Shown: positions 30,801 through 42,800 of the stretch, piece by piece | How the letters are laid out: the number at the start of each line of letters is the position of its first letter | Position numbering within the stretch: position 1 is the stretch's first letter | NCBI RefSeq assembly: GCF_945859705.1 | Contig: NC_079135.1 | Coordinates: 22,198,501 to 22,262,500, forward strand | DNA length: 64,000 bases | Direction: 5' to 3' | Origin: Episyrphus balteatus | Lineage: Eukaryota > Arthropoda > Insecta > Diptera > Syrphidae | Position numbers and translations under genes: made by a program | Notes under the pieces: model-generated | Told to the model about the DNA's origin: nothing | The model's database searches: none | Seen by the model: the letters and a program-made list of their open reading frames with translations, nothing else

Positions 30801-33800
30801 TCGGAATCAAATACAAAATTTAAGTCAAGGACAGATTTTTATTATATTGAGTGATTTGCTCTTTGCGCGAGCGCGCGCGAGTTGTGTGCAATTAAATTGC
30901 AATAAAAATAAATCACATTATTTGCGAAATCAAAAAATAGCAAAACTGGTATTGACGTTTGAATCACCATCAAAGACAAAAAAAACATGAATAAGCTAAA
31001 AAAAACCATTCAAATCAAATGGTAAAAAATACCTATATATAACCTATCTGCGCATTAGATCAAAGTTATTACTTACCAATAATTGCGTGAACTCGTACAC
31101 TCAGCTGCGTTCGAACCACCAATGAGTTTTTACGGCTGAAAAGACACAAAAAGAAAAAAAATTAATATGAATACGAATAGATGTGGGAAATCATATCTAC
31201 ACTTATAGGCTTTGATTTAATGAAGCTTTGTCTTTTTTTTCTATATAAACAAAATTGATTTGAAGGTTCTTAACGGTTCGAAAATTGCGGCAATTAATTT
31301 AAATTAGTCTTCAATGGGAAGAGAAATTGAAAATAAATGTTTTCTGTTATTAATTGTTTTTTAAAGCTGATGCATATGTGCAAATATAAATCTGTTTCAC
31401 ACGAACTGAACAGATGTTCGATTTTGCAACCTTTTGATGTGAATTTATTTGTCATATTTATATATTAAATGTAAGCTTGATGCAAATGGTATTTTTTCAT
31501 AGCTCAAGCTGCATTAAAATCATACTCGAATTCTTGTAACCAATTAAAGGAAGTTCAACGAGAGTTTTATCAGATAAATCTTAAAGCAATATTTTTTTTT
31601 TCGGTTCACATTAAATGTGTTATCGTTGGCAGACAATAAATACACAAAGGACATTTAACTTTGACGTATGAAATTTGGTTAAATATACTTAATATAAAGC
31701 AAAAGTTGGGGTCAAAATTTTTTCGACCCAGGTGGGCCAAAAATTCACTGTGGATTTATTTATATGTAGGTCTTCTATCAGGTATATTATGTAGCTTAAA
31801 GCACTTAAGAGCTCTACTCTTACATCAAAAACTCCAAATGAAAGACACTCAGTGAATAGTCAACAAAAATTAATATCTAACGACATTTTCTTTTAGAGGG
31901 TCACTGTGGTGTATGTGTTACTTTTTTGTATTGAAAAATCTGAAATATCATTTAAAATTGTTCTATTCTTAAACAATTAATCAGACGAGTTAAGCGTTGT
32001 TGACTTTATTTAGACCTTTCAAATGGTTAATTTCGGAATGCAAAGTTTTAGATATAAATGGTATATCTTAATTTTCGTTGGCTTAACGTAGGTACATATC
32101 GCAAATTGTTGTTTTGTACAGAAAAATTGGTGGAATTAGAAATGGATTAATATTCACTACACTTTTGGCTTTTTGGAACCTATTACAGATTTTACTGTCT
32201 TTTCGAAAAAAAAAACACCCTTTATATCCTAAATGCAAGGTTTTTACCAAACTTCATTAGGGTGGCCCAACAATTTTGTTTTCAGTAAATAAACTTGACA
32301 TTCTTATAGATTCTTGTTTCCAATCTCAAAAGTAACATAAATGCTGAATTATAATAGGGTACCACTAATATATCTTAGTTTTTCCAATAAACCCAAATTT
32401 TATCTACACCTAACAAAACACCCTTTTACATACATGAAATAATGTATAGACTTATTTTATTCGTAATTCCCATGGCAAAATGAACATTTTAAATAAAAAA
32501 TATAAGTGTACCTTTTATACCAAAAATATTTGTATAGTCTGCTTAAATTCTAATAATTCTAATAATAATGAAACATTTGACCAATTTTTCATTGGAATAC
32601 AATTTTTGTCCCAGTTGTTGTGGTACTAATTCTGAATTTCATCATTTATTTGGAAAAATAAAAACACCCTTTAGCTCAAGATAATTTTATAGACTACTGA
32701 GATTTCTTAGTTCTTACAAACAAAATAAAACGTTTTCACCAGGTTTAAAAAATTGTCAAAATTTATGACAGCTGAAGGGAAGTATAAATTCAATCTCGTG
32801 TACATGTTAACACACATTCTTTTTTTTTGGGTTGGGGTCAAAATTCTGCCGGGGTCAAAATTCTGCTTTCAAAATTCTGCTTTTCAAAATTCTGTTTTTT
32901 AAAATTCTGTTTTTCAAAATTCTGCTTTTCATAATTCTGATTTTCAAAATTCTGCAAAAAATTAAAAAAGGGTTTGGAAAATGTTAAAAAGCGTGCGCTT
33001 TTAAACATTTTCCAAACCCTTTTTTAATTTTTTGTAGAATTCTGTGAAATCATCTTTTTGAAAAATTATCTCCTTATTTGATTACTTACCTACATAATTT
33101 GTCATTTTTTAAATGCGAATTAATTTTTGTTTTATAAATGAATAAATTTGAAAGTATTAAGAAAAGGTTTTTAATATAAAACATTTCCGAAAATAACTAA
33201 ATATTTATTAATTTATCAAATAAAGATGAATATTCAAAAATTTGAATAAGAATAGGAATATACAACATCGGTTCCAATTAGTAAGTATACATATTTTATT
33301 TGAAAGAAAGTCAGTATATGCATTTCAAAAAATATTTGCGACACTTAAATAAAAAAATTTAGGAAAGTACCAATGTTGAATTACATTAATGAGGTGTATT
33401 TTTCTTTAAAAAAAAAACAGAATAAGCAGAATTTTTTTGTTCAAATATAATGCTGGCAGAATTTTGAAAAGCAGAATTTTAAAAAGCAGAATTTTGAAAA
33501 ACAGAATAGAAAAAAAGCAGAATTTTGAAAAACAGAATTTTCGCTGAAAAAGCAGAATTTTGAAAAGCAGAATTTTGAAGCCAGAATTTTGACCCGATCC
33601 CTAAAATAATATCATACGAATAGAAGGGGGAAAACCCTATACCTAAACATAAAAGAATTAAGAATTTTGTTCAATGTTTAATTGTTTAAAAGAAATAATA
33701 ATTGTTTTTTTTTTGTTAATAAAAATTGATTTACTTCATGTTTTTTTGTTATTCGTAAATAGTTGCTGAGAAATCGTAATTTAAAAATACACTAGCCCAA

Positions 33801-36800
33801 AAAATTAAGGGAACAAAAAAAAATTATGATTTTTGATTTTCGACAGGCTGTATCTCAGTAAAAAATGATCGCATCATGACAAATCAAAAAGCATGTGAAA
33901 GCTACATTCTTCTAGTTTTAGGATTTTGTCACTAAATATTTTATTTCTAACGGTAAAATAGGTTAATCGTTGGAACTGTTCAAAAACCAACATTTTCAAG
34001 TTTTTTTTTGTTTTTTACTTTTCTCATAAAAAAGTGGGAAAATCTTTTGTGATGAAATGATAATAATTTTTAGAAATGCTATTTATTTGGCTTCAAGATT
34101 ATTTTTTTTTTTAATTCTACGATTTTTTTTTAGACTACAATATCAGTCCTCGAACCAAAAACCATACTTTTGACTTTGACTATCAATATCTCAACAACGG
34201 ATAACTCCACCGAAAATTTAAGGATACATTTGAAAATTTCATTTAATTCTCTACAAAGAAATTAAGTTTGTTTTGTTAAAAAAAAATTTTTGGTACATTT
34301 GATATCACTTTCGAAAAGCTATTAAAATAGGCCTTTTTACAGTTTTTTTTTTAGAAAATGTGGCGCTATTTCATAACTATGGGTGATAAGATTAAACTGA
34401 GGCTTCATTATTGAAGCTAAATAGAACTAAAATTAATTTGCAAAGTTTCATACTTATTCATCAAACAGTTTTTCTGTTGTGAGGGTTTGAATTTTTGAGA
34501 TAATTTAAAACACCACATTTTTGCAGCTGTAAATGACTAATCTAATCATTTTTTTATGAGCAAAATCAAATTCTTTTGAGTTTATTTGAACATTTTATTA
34601 ATAAATACCTTTTAAATTTTAGATAAACCAAAGAAAAATCCAAAATTTTCAAAAAATGGAAAAATATCCAAAAACGGTATGAATTTTTTTTTTCAAAATT
34701 AAAATTTTTTTGAAAACTTTTAATTTTCTTTGGTTTATCTAAAATTTAAAAGGTATTTATTAATAAAATGTTCAAATAAACTCAAAAGAATTTGATTTTG
34801 CTCATAAAAAAATGATTAGAAGTAAGTCATTTACAGCTGCAAAAATGTGGTGTTTTAAATTATCTCAAAAATTCAAACCCTCACAACAGAAAAACTGTTT
34901 GATGAATAAGTATGAAACTTTGCAAATTAATTTTAGTTCAATTTAGCTTCAATAATGAAGATTCAGTTTAATCTTATCACCCATAGTTATGAAATAGCGG
35001 CACATTTTCTAAAAAAAACTGTAAAAAGGCCTATTTTGATAGCTTTTCGAAATTAATATCAAATGTACGAAAACATTTTTTTTTTAACAAGATAAATTTA
35101 ATTTCTTTGTATTATGGTAATTATAATAAAAAGTTAACAAGTGATTTCTTTTTAATCCTTACTAAGCTCACTTTACCAATATCGCAAGTAATAATAATAA
35201 AAAAAAAAAACTAAAAAAAAAATTAATTTTAACCTGTTATTTCAGTTGTTATTCTTTCAGTAATAAAAACTCTTTAATTAAATCGAATAAGCAAATGAAA
35301 ACTTTTACACGATCTGAAAGGATCTTTTTATTTAAAAACAATTAACATTTTATTGGGGCATATTAAAAATAGGGGAGTCCCAGGAAAGTTGTGTGTGTGT
35401 ATTTTTTTCATATTTCAAAAATATTGTTTTTAAAGAAAGATAGCTAAGTATTACCCGGATCTATGTGTATAATAAACTTTCTTAATAAATATTAAAGAAC
35501 TACTCATTGCGGATATTAAGGGTTTTTTTTTATGTTTTAAAATAAAACCATCACTTTAGCACCTTTGTTTCGTAATGAAATGAAAGAGGAACCCCATTCT
35601 TCCCTATTCACATGAAACCAATAATATCCGTTTCAATTTTACAAGCTGCAAAACTTGACGTCAATACTTTCCGGTTTATAGCCATGCACTTTAATTTCAA
35701 CAATAGTCTTTAATGTGTTTTAAATTGGAAACAAATAAAACGATTTACAAATAAAAAAATTGTAACTTTTAAAATGACGTTCATTTGCATGGCTCTGCTG
35801 GTACACGTTTTTCGCATGTAGAATCAACACTCTTTTGAGATGATTTCGCCACCAGACAAACAAAATTAAAAAGAAAAAATAACAACAAAACAAACAAAAT
35901 GAAACACGAAATTTATCTCAAAGCTTACGTACCGAAAGTGATACTCGAATTTCATCAGAAGATCTTTATCACGTTGTATGAATGCTTGCTTAGCGCTACA
36001 ATTATTATTTGCTTATAGCAAAAAAAAAAATTAAAAATAAAAATTACTACCAGTTGAGGTGTAGTTTAGAGCCCTGTAGCTCTATCTTCTTCTATGTGAG
36101 GGTGAAAATGTTTCATCTAAACATTTTGTATTTATTTTTTTTTCTCTAAAGTTTTTATGTATCTACATTAACTAAGTTAATTTATTCATATCTTAAATTT
36201 GTGCAAACTTTCAAAAAGAAGCGACATTTGACGTGTTGCATAAAGATATGATGTTTCTAGGTGACAGTTGGTTTGAGAGCGCTTGAAATGTCACATAAAT
36301 GTCATAAAACTGTCGTAAAAAACCCAAAGTGATTAATCTAAGCAAAAATTATCAAGAGAAAACACTCTGACTTGGCTCCATTGTGATTGTGAATAAAATG
36401 AATTATGCAAATTTTATTATGTGGCGAGAGAGTTCGCTGAACCTGAAACAATTGGTCTTGAGATTTTATATGTATCAAATCAAACCCATAGGGCTTCCAA
36501 TTATTGATTTTTTTCAATTGCTTCTATCTATAACTTGATAAATATCCTCCAATTATAACCAAAACAAAAGATACAAATAATAACAGATAATATACATAAT
36601 CTGACATGTCAGCGTCGCCATCGTGTTCGGTTGGTTGGAATCGCTGCGCCATCACTTTTGTCTGTTCTACTTTTCTTGTTCGTACATTTTTCACGGTTAC
36701 TGGTTCCATGGACTTCGTGTCAAAATTTAATTTATTCAAAAAACACATAGACAAATGAACAAAACAAAAATAACAAACATGAAAAACTGTACATATGGCA

Positions 36801-39800
36801 ATGATGTATGTTAATCGGTCATTTTAACGGTTTTAAGTTGTAAATGCTCTTTTGTTGAAATTATTATTATACATAAGTTCGCGCATATTTTTCCACATGA
36901 ATGAGTTTTTCTTATTGAATTTTTTTTTTATTTTATTTTTGTTTTGTTTTTAAATTGATTTTTTGTTTTTATTTTTACAGAATTTATGTACATACATAGT
37001 TTACAGGAATGTTAAGCCTATTTGATAGTTTATACTAATTGTTGACAATTTCTTCAGTAGGAAAGAAATGTCTATAAATATCATTTAAGGTACCTACAGA
37101 AAACCACCAACATGTAAAAGGAAATGTCAAACTTAATACAAAAAAAAAAAAATTCACGACCTTCGGGACATTTCAAAGACGACTGATATAGGTCAAGCCA
37201 TATTTTAAACGTCTGGGTCTTAATAACTTTTAAAGTGATAAAATCTGATAACAAAAAGTGATAAAATCTGACTGACTCTTGAAGTTTATATCAGGACACA
37301 TACATGAGACCCATTTTTGTCTATACCTTTTTTAACGAATTTTCCTTTCGGTTGTTTTCTATTATCGACAAATTGAAAGATTTTCGAGTCACTGTGGCGT
37401 ATACGTACTATTTTTTTTATATTGAAATACTAAAAAGTCAATATAAAATTTCAGCAAATATTCCTTCTTGCGTGACTTTTTTTAGTAAAATAAATTCAAT
37501 TTTTTTTGTGACAATAGGTCTTTTCTTATAATTTTCGACTGATACAAGTAGGAAAATACGTGGAAAATAAGAAAAGGTTTTTTGATAAGATGACTTCCGT
37601 CTTAACCCTTTCGGTACCAGCGTTACTCTCATGTAACATATCTTTAAAAATTCGTAAAAAATATTCCATCAAATAATTTTTTAGGTTTCGATGGCTTCAT
37701 TGAAAGATAATAATGCCTAGTTACTGGATTAGTACAAAAAGCAAGTCAAATATTATACTTTTAATTTTTTTTTATCGAAAAAGGGACTGAAATCCTTTTT
37801 TTTTTTTTGCAAACATTTTTTTTTTTTTTTGACACGATAATACTGAAAAAAACATTTTTTAATATTGATTTTCATAGCTTGGGTTCGAAAGGGTTAAATT
37901 AAGCGGACAAATCTTCTTAATTTCTTAAACGCACCAATTTAAAAGTAATCCATTTAATTTAAGGTGAAAATCGTCATATTTTTATGTGAAGATATTTTAA
38001 TAAAAAAAAACTCAGCAGATCAGGGTGTTTAAAAAAATGATTTTTCTTTTGCACCAGAGGGCTGGGGTTCGAATTCCAAGACAGCCAAATAGTTTTATTG
38101 TGTTTTTTTTTGCTCACAAATATTTTTTTTTATTTTCTTATGACGTTATCACGTAAAATTATCGTCCGTAAACCGAATAATAACCAACGATGTTTTTTGA
38201 AAAATTTTCAAAATTTGTATGTATTTCTTAATATAAGTAAAAAAATAAATTTTCTGCACCAAAAGAAAAAGAGCAATTAAAACCTGTAAGAAAATTACTT
38301 CTGTAGTTAATGTTGTAGCTTAAGGGGGGAAATCCCTCTGGAATCTTTTATTTTTGCATTATTTTTTTTTTGCATAATAAATTTATTTATCAACCGAAGA
38401 AACTATTTTCAGTGGTCTTTGTCTTAAATAAAGCCTCAAAAGTGCCTAGATAGTCCCGAAACCAATGCGCTTCGAACCTACCATAGTACGAAAACGAAAA
38501 CTTTAAACGCATTTTTTTCGAAACTAGTTTTTTTCCGCGCCGTACAATGTAACTCAAAAACTAATGAAGCTATCGACTTGAAATTTGAAGCAAATTACTC
38601 CTTAATTTATTGGCCACAACATGAACCTAAAAGTTGAATAAAATTTGTACAGTAAATATTTTTTTTAACTACTTCTTTGTAAAAAAAACATGGTTTTTTT
38701 CGTTTTTTTGATTTCTAATTTTTATTTTTCTTTTAAACGGAAATTTAATTTAAGATGATTTCCTGGACCTGTGCAATGCACGGCGTAAACTAGAGGCGCC
38801 AACTTTGAAAGGCTCCAGAGCCGCCATTTTGTTATTTTTTCATTTCAAAAAAAAAAATTTTCAATACTTAATAATGTCAGTAATATCTTGTCTTTTTCCA
38901 AATTTCGATAAGAGCTTTCAGTTTTTTATAAAAAAATATTGAAAAAGGTGTCGTCCAGAGGGATTTCCCCCCTTAAGGTATTATATACAGAAGGACAGAT
39001 CCATTTCGTTCGTATTTTGCCGTATTTTGTATTATCGCAATGTACAAATTCTAATAATATCTATATCGCAAGTAAAAACTCAACGAAATGGGGTCATAAA
39101 TATTAATTATATCAGACCTTCTAAGATTTTTTAAATTTGTACTTTACAAGAAATTCTTCCAGATAGAATAGAATCGATTTGATTTACAAACTTATGACTC
39201 TTTGTAGTATATAACATTCTTATTTTCCAGGTGCGTCAAAGGCTTGTGATTCTCTTGTGTCATAAAATCCTTCTCATATTTATAGCCCACCTACGTGCAT
39301 TCCGTTCCAAACTGTCACTTCATTGCCCGTGGTATTTTCCTTAAGTTCATCAAAAACAAACGTCAACTTCCTAGAGAGTGACTCTGAGCTCATATTTATA
39401 ATAATTTGTATCTGCAATTCCTTGAATATCCCCGCCAGGCATTTTCTTGTGTTCACAAATCTGATTGCCAGATTCTTTAACAAAATGACTATGGTAATTG
39501 TTTAATCTTTTTCGATGGCAGCGCCATAGAATACAAATTGTCTTTGTCTTGTCTTGTCCGCAAACAGATAGCTGCTATATAGTTTTGCAAGATCATAAAA
39601 GACAATCATTTGCTGCTGCTTGATGCCGTGTGGAGTGAGTAATTCTTGTCATCACTCTGGTGGAGAACTTTTGTAACCCTTCGTTGTCAATTATTGTTTG
39701 CATATGCAAATGAGTTACGTGATATTATTAAACCAAAACATTTTTATATACCTACACACTCAGACGAAACACTACTTTGTCTCGAAGTCTTGAAGGCGGT

Positions 39801-42800
39801 GGGGGTACGGTGCGGTACGTTGGCTATTTGACGGTGATTTTTGGTAGTGTTGGTAGTGCTTTCGGTACTTACCGCCCGGGTGTTCATTTTACTTCTAGAC
39901 GACTCAGTTGAGTCATTCATAGGTTTTTGTTTCAAGAAGTTTCACGTCTTGATATTTCAAAGAACTGTGAAGAGTAAGAGCGTAAACAACAAAATTGAAA
40001 TTTCTGAAAAACGAATGACAGATTTTTAGATTTTTTTATTCTATATTCCGAAAATGTTGAGCCTTTCAGAATTCTGATTCATTTTTATTGAGAATTCGGT
40101 AAAATAGAAATTTTTGGAGACATTCTTTTTCTGTTAACCCTTCTTTTCTTTACCCTCTTTACCAGTGCTTCTATTAAAACAAAGTATCATTAGGCAAGTA
40201 GATTTATAGGGTAAATATTCACTTCAAACAACCTTCCTGCTTCGGTGCTTCGAGTCTTTATAAAGTGGGTGTTCGTTCAGACCACCTCAAACTTCTACTT
40301 TAAGGGAGTAGGTATTTAATACCCACTTGACTTGCTAAAAACAAAGAAATTTTAATTTAATACCCACTTGACTTGCTAAAAACAAAGAAATTTTAATTTC
40401 ATTCCGTCAAACGAAGTAGTTTTTTTTTAATGCTCTAACGCTTTGACGTGTTTTTTTTTGCAATGTTATTGTACCCCACAAAAGCATTTAGTTACAAGCT
40501 TAGAGACATAGAAATGACGAAATAAAGAGTCTTTATTCCCCTCTTTTGACGGTTTTGTAGCTTTGTAAATGGAAACCCTCTATTTTTTATTGTTGTTTTA
40601 TGTTTCTGTTTTAAACTTTAAAAACTACAAACGAAATTCTAATTGATTGTCAGTTTGAGCTCATGCACAATGATATTTGATATTTTTTTTTTTGTTAAAT
40701 GTTTTTTGCTTAAGGTGAGTATACCCTTACATTTTTCTGACGCATTTTGAGTGCAATAAAAATTAGAGATAAGATTAATAACAATAAAGTGTTCTTTTAT
40801 ATATTTTTAAATTAACAAACACAAAACAAAAGGAATACTGTATGACGACTTAAAAACAAAGTTTTAAATATCCATAGATTTAAAATGGAATTAGTTTAGT
40901 TTCATATAGTTTATGATGACTTCAATAAAATTAGAACTAGAAATTGTGTTATTACAAAATTCATACCTAAAACATCTATATATCCTGTTTAAAAATCGTG
41001 TTTCTTGTATGAAAATAGTTGTGTTACATATAACCGCATGAACTTGGAAAGAAATCTCAGTCACAATAAATTGTAAGTTTCAAAATTCCCAAATGGTCCA
41101 AATGAAAAAAAATCACATAAAGACCTATGCATATCTTGATTGACTTTCTCTTAAACGATTAAACCAATTCCAATGAAACTTTTGTAAAAGAAAACGTTAT
41201 GGTTACCTGAATATAAAAATTAAGAAATCTGATTTTTAAAATTTTTTCTAAAGTGATTAAGGTTTTTTTTTTCAAATTGAATTTGGAGGTTAACACCACT
41301 AAAAAACCTGTTTTCTGAATTTTAAAAAATAAAATAAATCGTGCCTTTTCCGCCAAATTATTAAAAAGTTATTTTTTTTTAAATTTATTTTTTCAATCAC
41401 TCTTAATGATTTATTACTTTTTTTCAGTTTTTTGTCAAAAAGTAATAAAAAAGTAAAAAAAAAAGAATTTTATTCAAAAAGTATCTCTTAAATATTTAGC
41501 CATTGGTGTAACTAGCCCTTAATTGTAATGACTAAATTTACATATCGCAAGGGAAAAAAGAACTAAAAAAAAACATTCATGTTTTCTATAGAAAAAACTA
41601 AGCGATTAAAACTTCAAAGGAGATTTGGCGTTTTTGGGCCATGAGGATACATTAATGAGACTAGTCTCAAAATGAAGCTGAAGGTTAGTATATTCAATCT
41701 ATGAATTTTTTTTTTCAAATCGTAAGTCAGGGTCTTGAGATACAAGGCTCCAAAGTACGTTCTGATAACCCTTACTTGTCATTTTTATATGCAAATATCA
41801 TGAGAACTACAAGTGGTATATTGATGTTTTTGATGTCAAATGAAAGGTTGTTTTAGTGCCTTTTAAACAATATAAAATACATATTACACAAAACAAAGAA
41901 ACGGCGAACTAATAAAGAAAAGTAAAATGTTATTTAAAAAAATCGATTTTTGTTCAAAATATTTATTTATTTTCAATTTAAATATGCTTACAATCAACAC
42001 GCAGGTGTAGTTATAAAACTGTTTGAATTTTTTAGAATGCGGATTAGAAGCTTGTTTATTTGACCAAATTATGTTAGAGAGACACAAAAACTATAATTTC
42101 TTGTGATGAACTCTGGGCTACGCTCTTGTTTACATAAACTAGATTACAAAATAAATACATAGGTACTAAAGAAGATTTTCGATAAATCCACTCTTATCCC
42201 AGTTTTATTTTAAAATATATTTCTTAAAGCTTTTTGAAACTATAATAAAATGATAAGTTCTTTGAAATTAATTTAAATGGAATTCAATACAATAAACCAG
42301 TGTTCTAATAAAATTGTTCTTTACAATAACAACATCTTATTCGTTCCTTTTCTATAAGTGATCTCCCAAGTTTTTTGGAAAGTGTATTAGCCGATTGGTT
42401 TTCCCCACATAACATAATTTGGTCAGATAAACAAGCTTCTTAACCGGTTCTAATCGCATTCTACAAAATTAAAACAGTTTAATAACTACACATGCGTACG
42501 TGTCGATTGCAAGCATATTTAATTTGAAAATAAATGCCATTAATTTCGAACATCAATCGATTTTCTTTCTTCGTTTTGTGTAATATGTATTTTATATTGT
42601 TTAAAAGGTTAGTCTTTAACTACATAGCACCTACTTAACAACCTTTCATTTGACATCAAAAACATCAATATATCTCTTGTAGCTCTCATGATATTTGCAT
42701 GTAAAAGGGACAAGTAAGGGTTATTAGAACGAATTTTGGAGCCTTGCATCTCAAGACCCTGACTTAAGATTTAAAAAAAAATTCATAGATTGAATATACT

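Noticed and set aside
39744..39935. Possible alternative first Fhos exon (MNDSTESSRSKMNTRA before GTAAGTACC, minus strand)
   Set aside because: The donor is in phase 0, but the next Fhos exons (35995 or 31135) enter in phase 2, so the reading frame would break.
40259..40280. TATAAAG with a downstream TTCAGACC as a promoter
   Set aside because: Spacing to the initiator is only about 20 bp and no gene follows.
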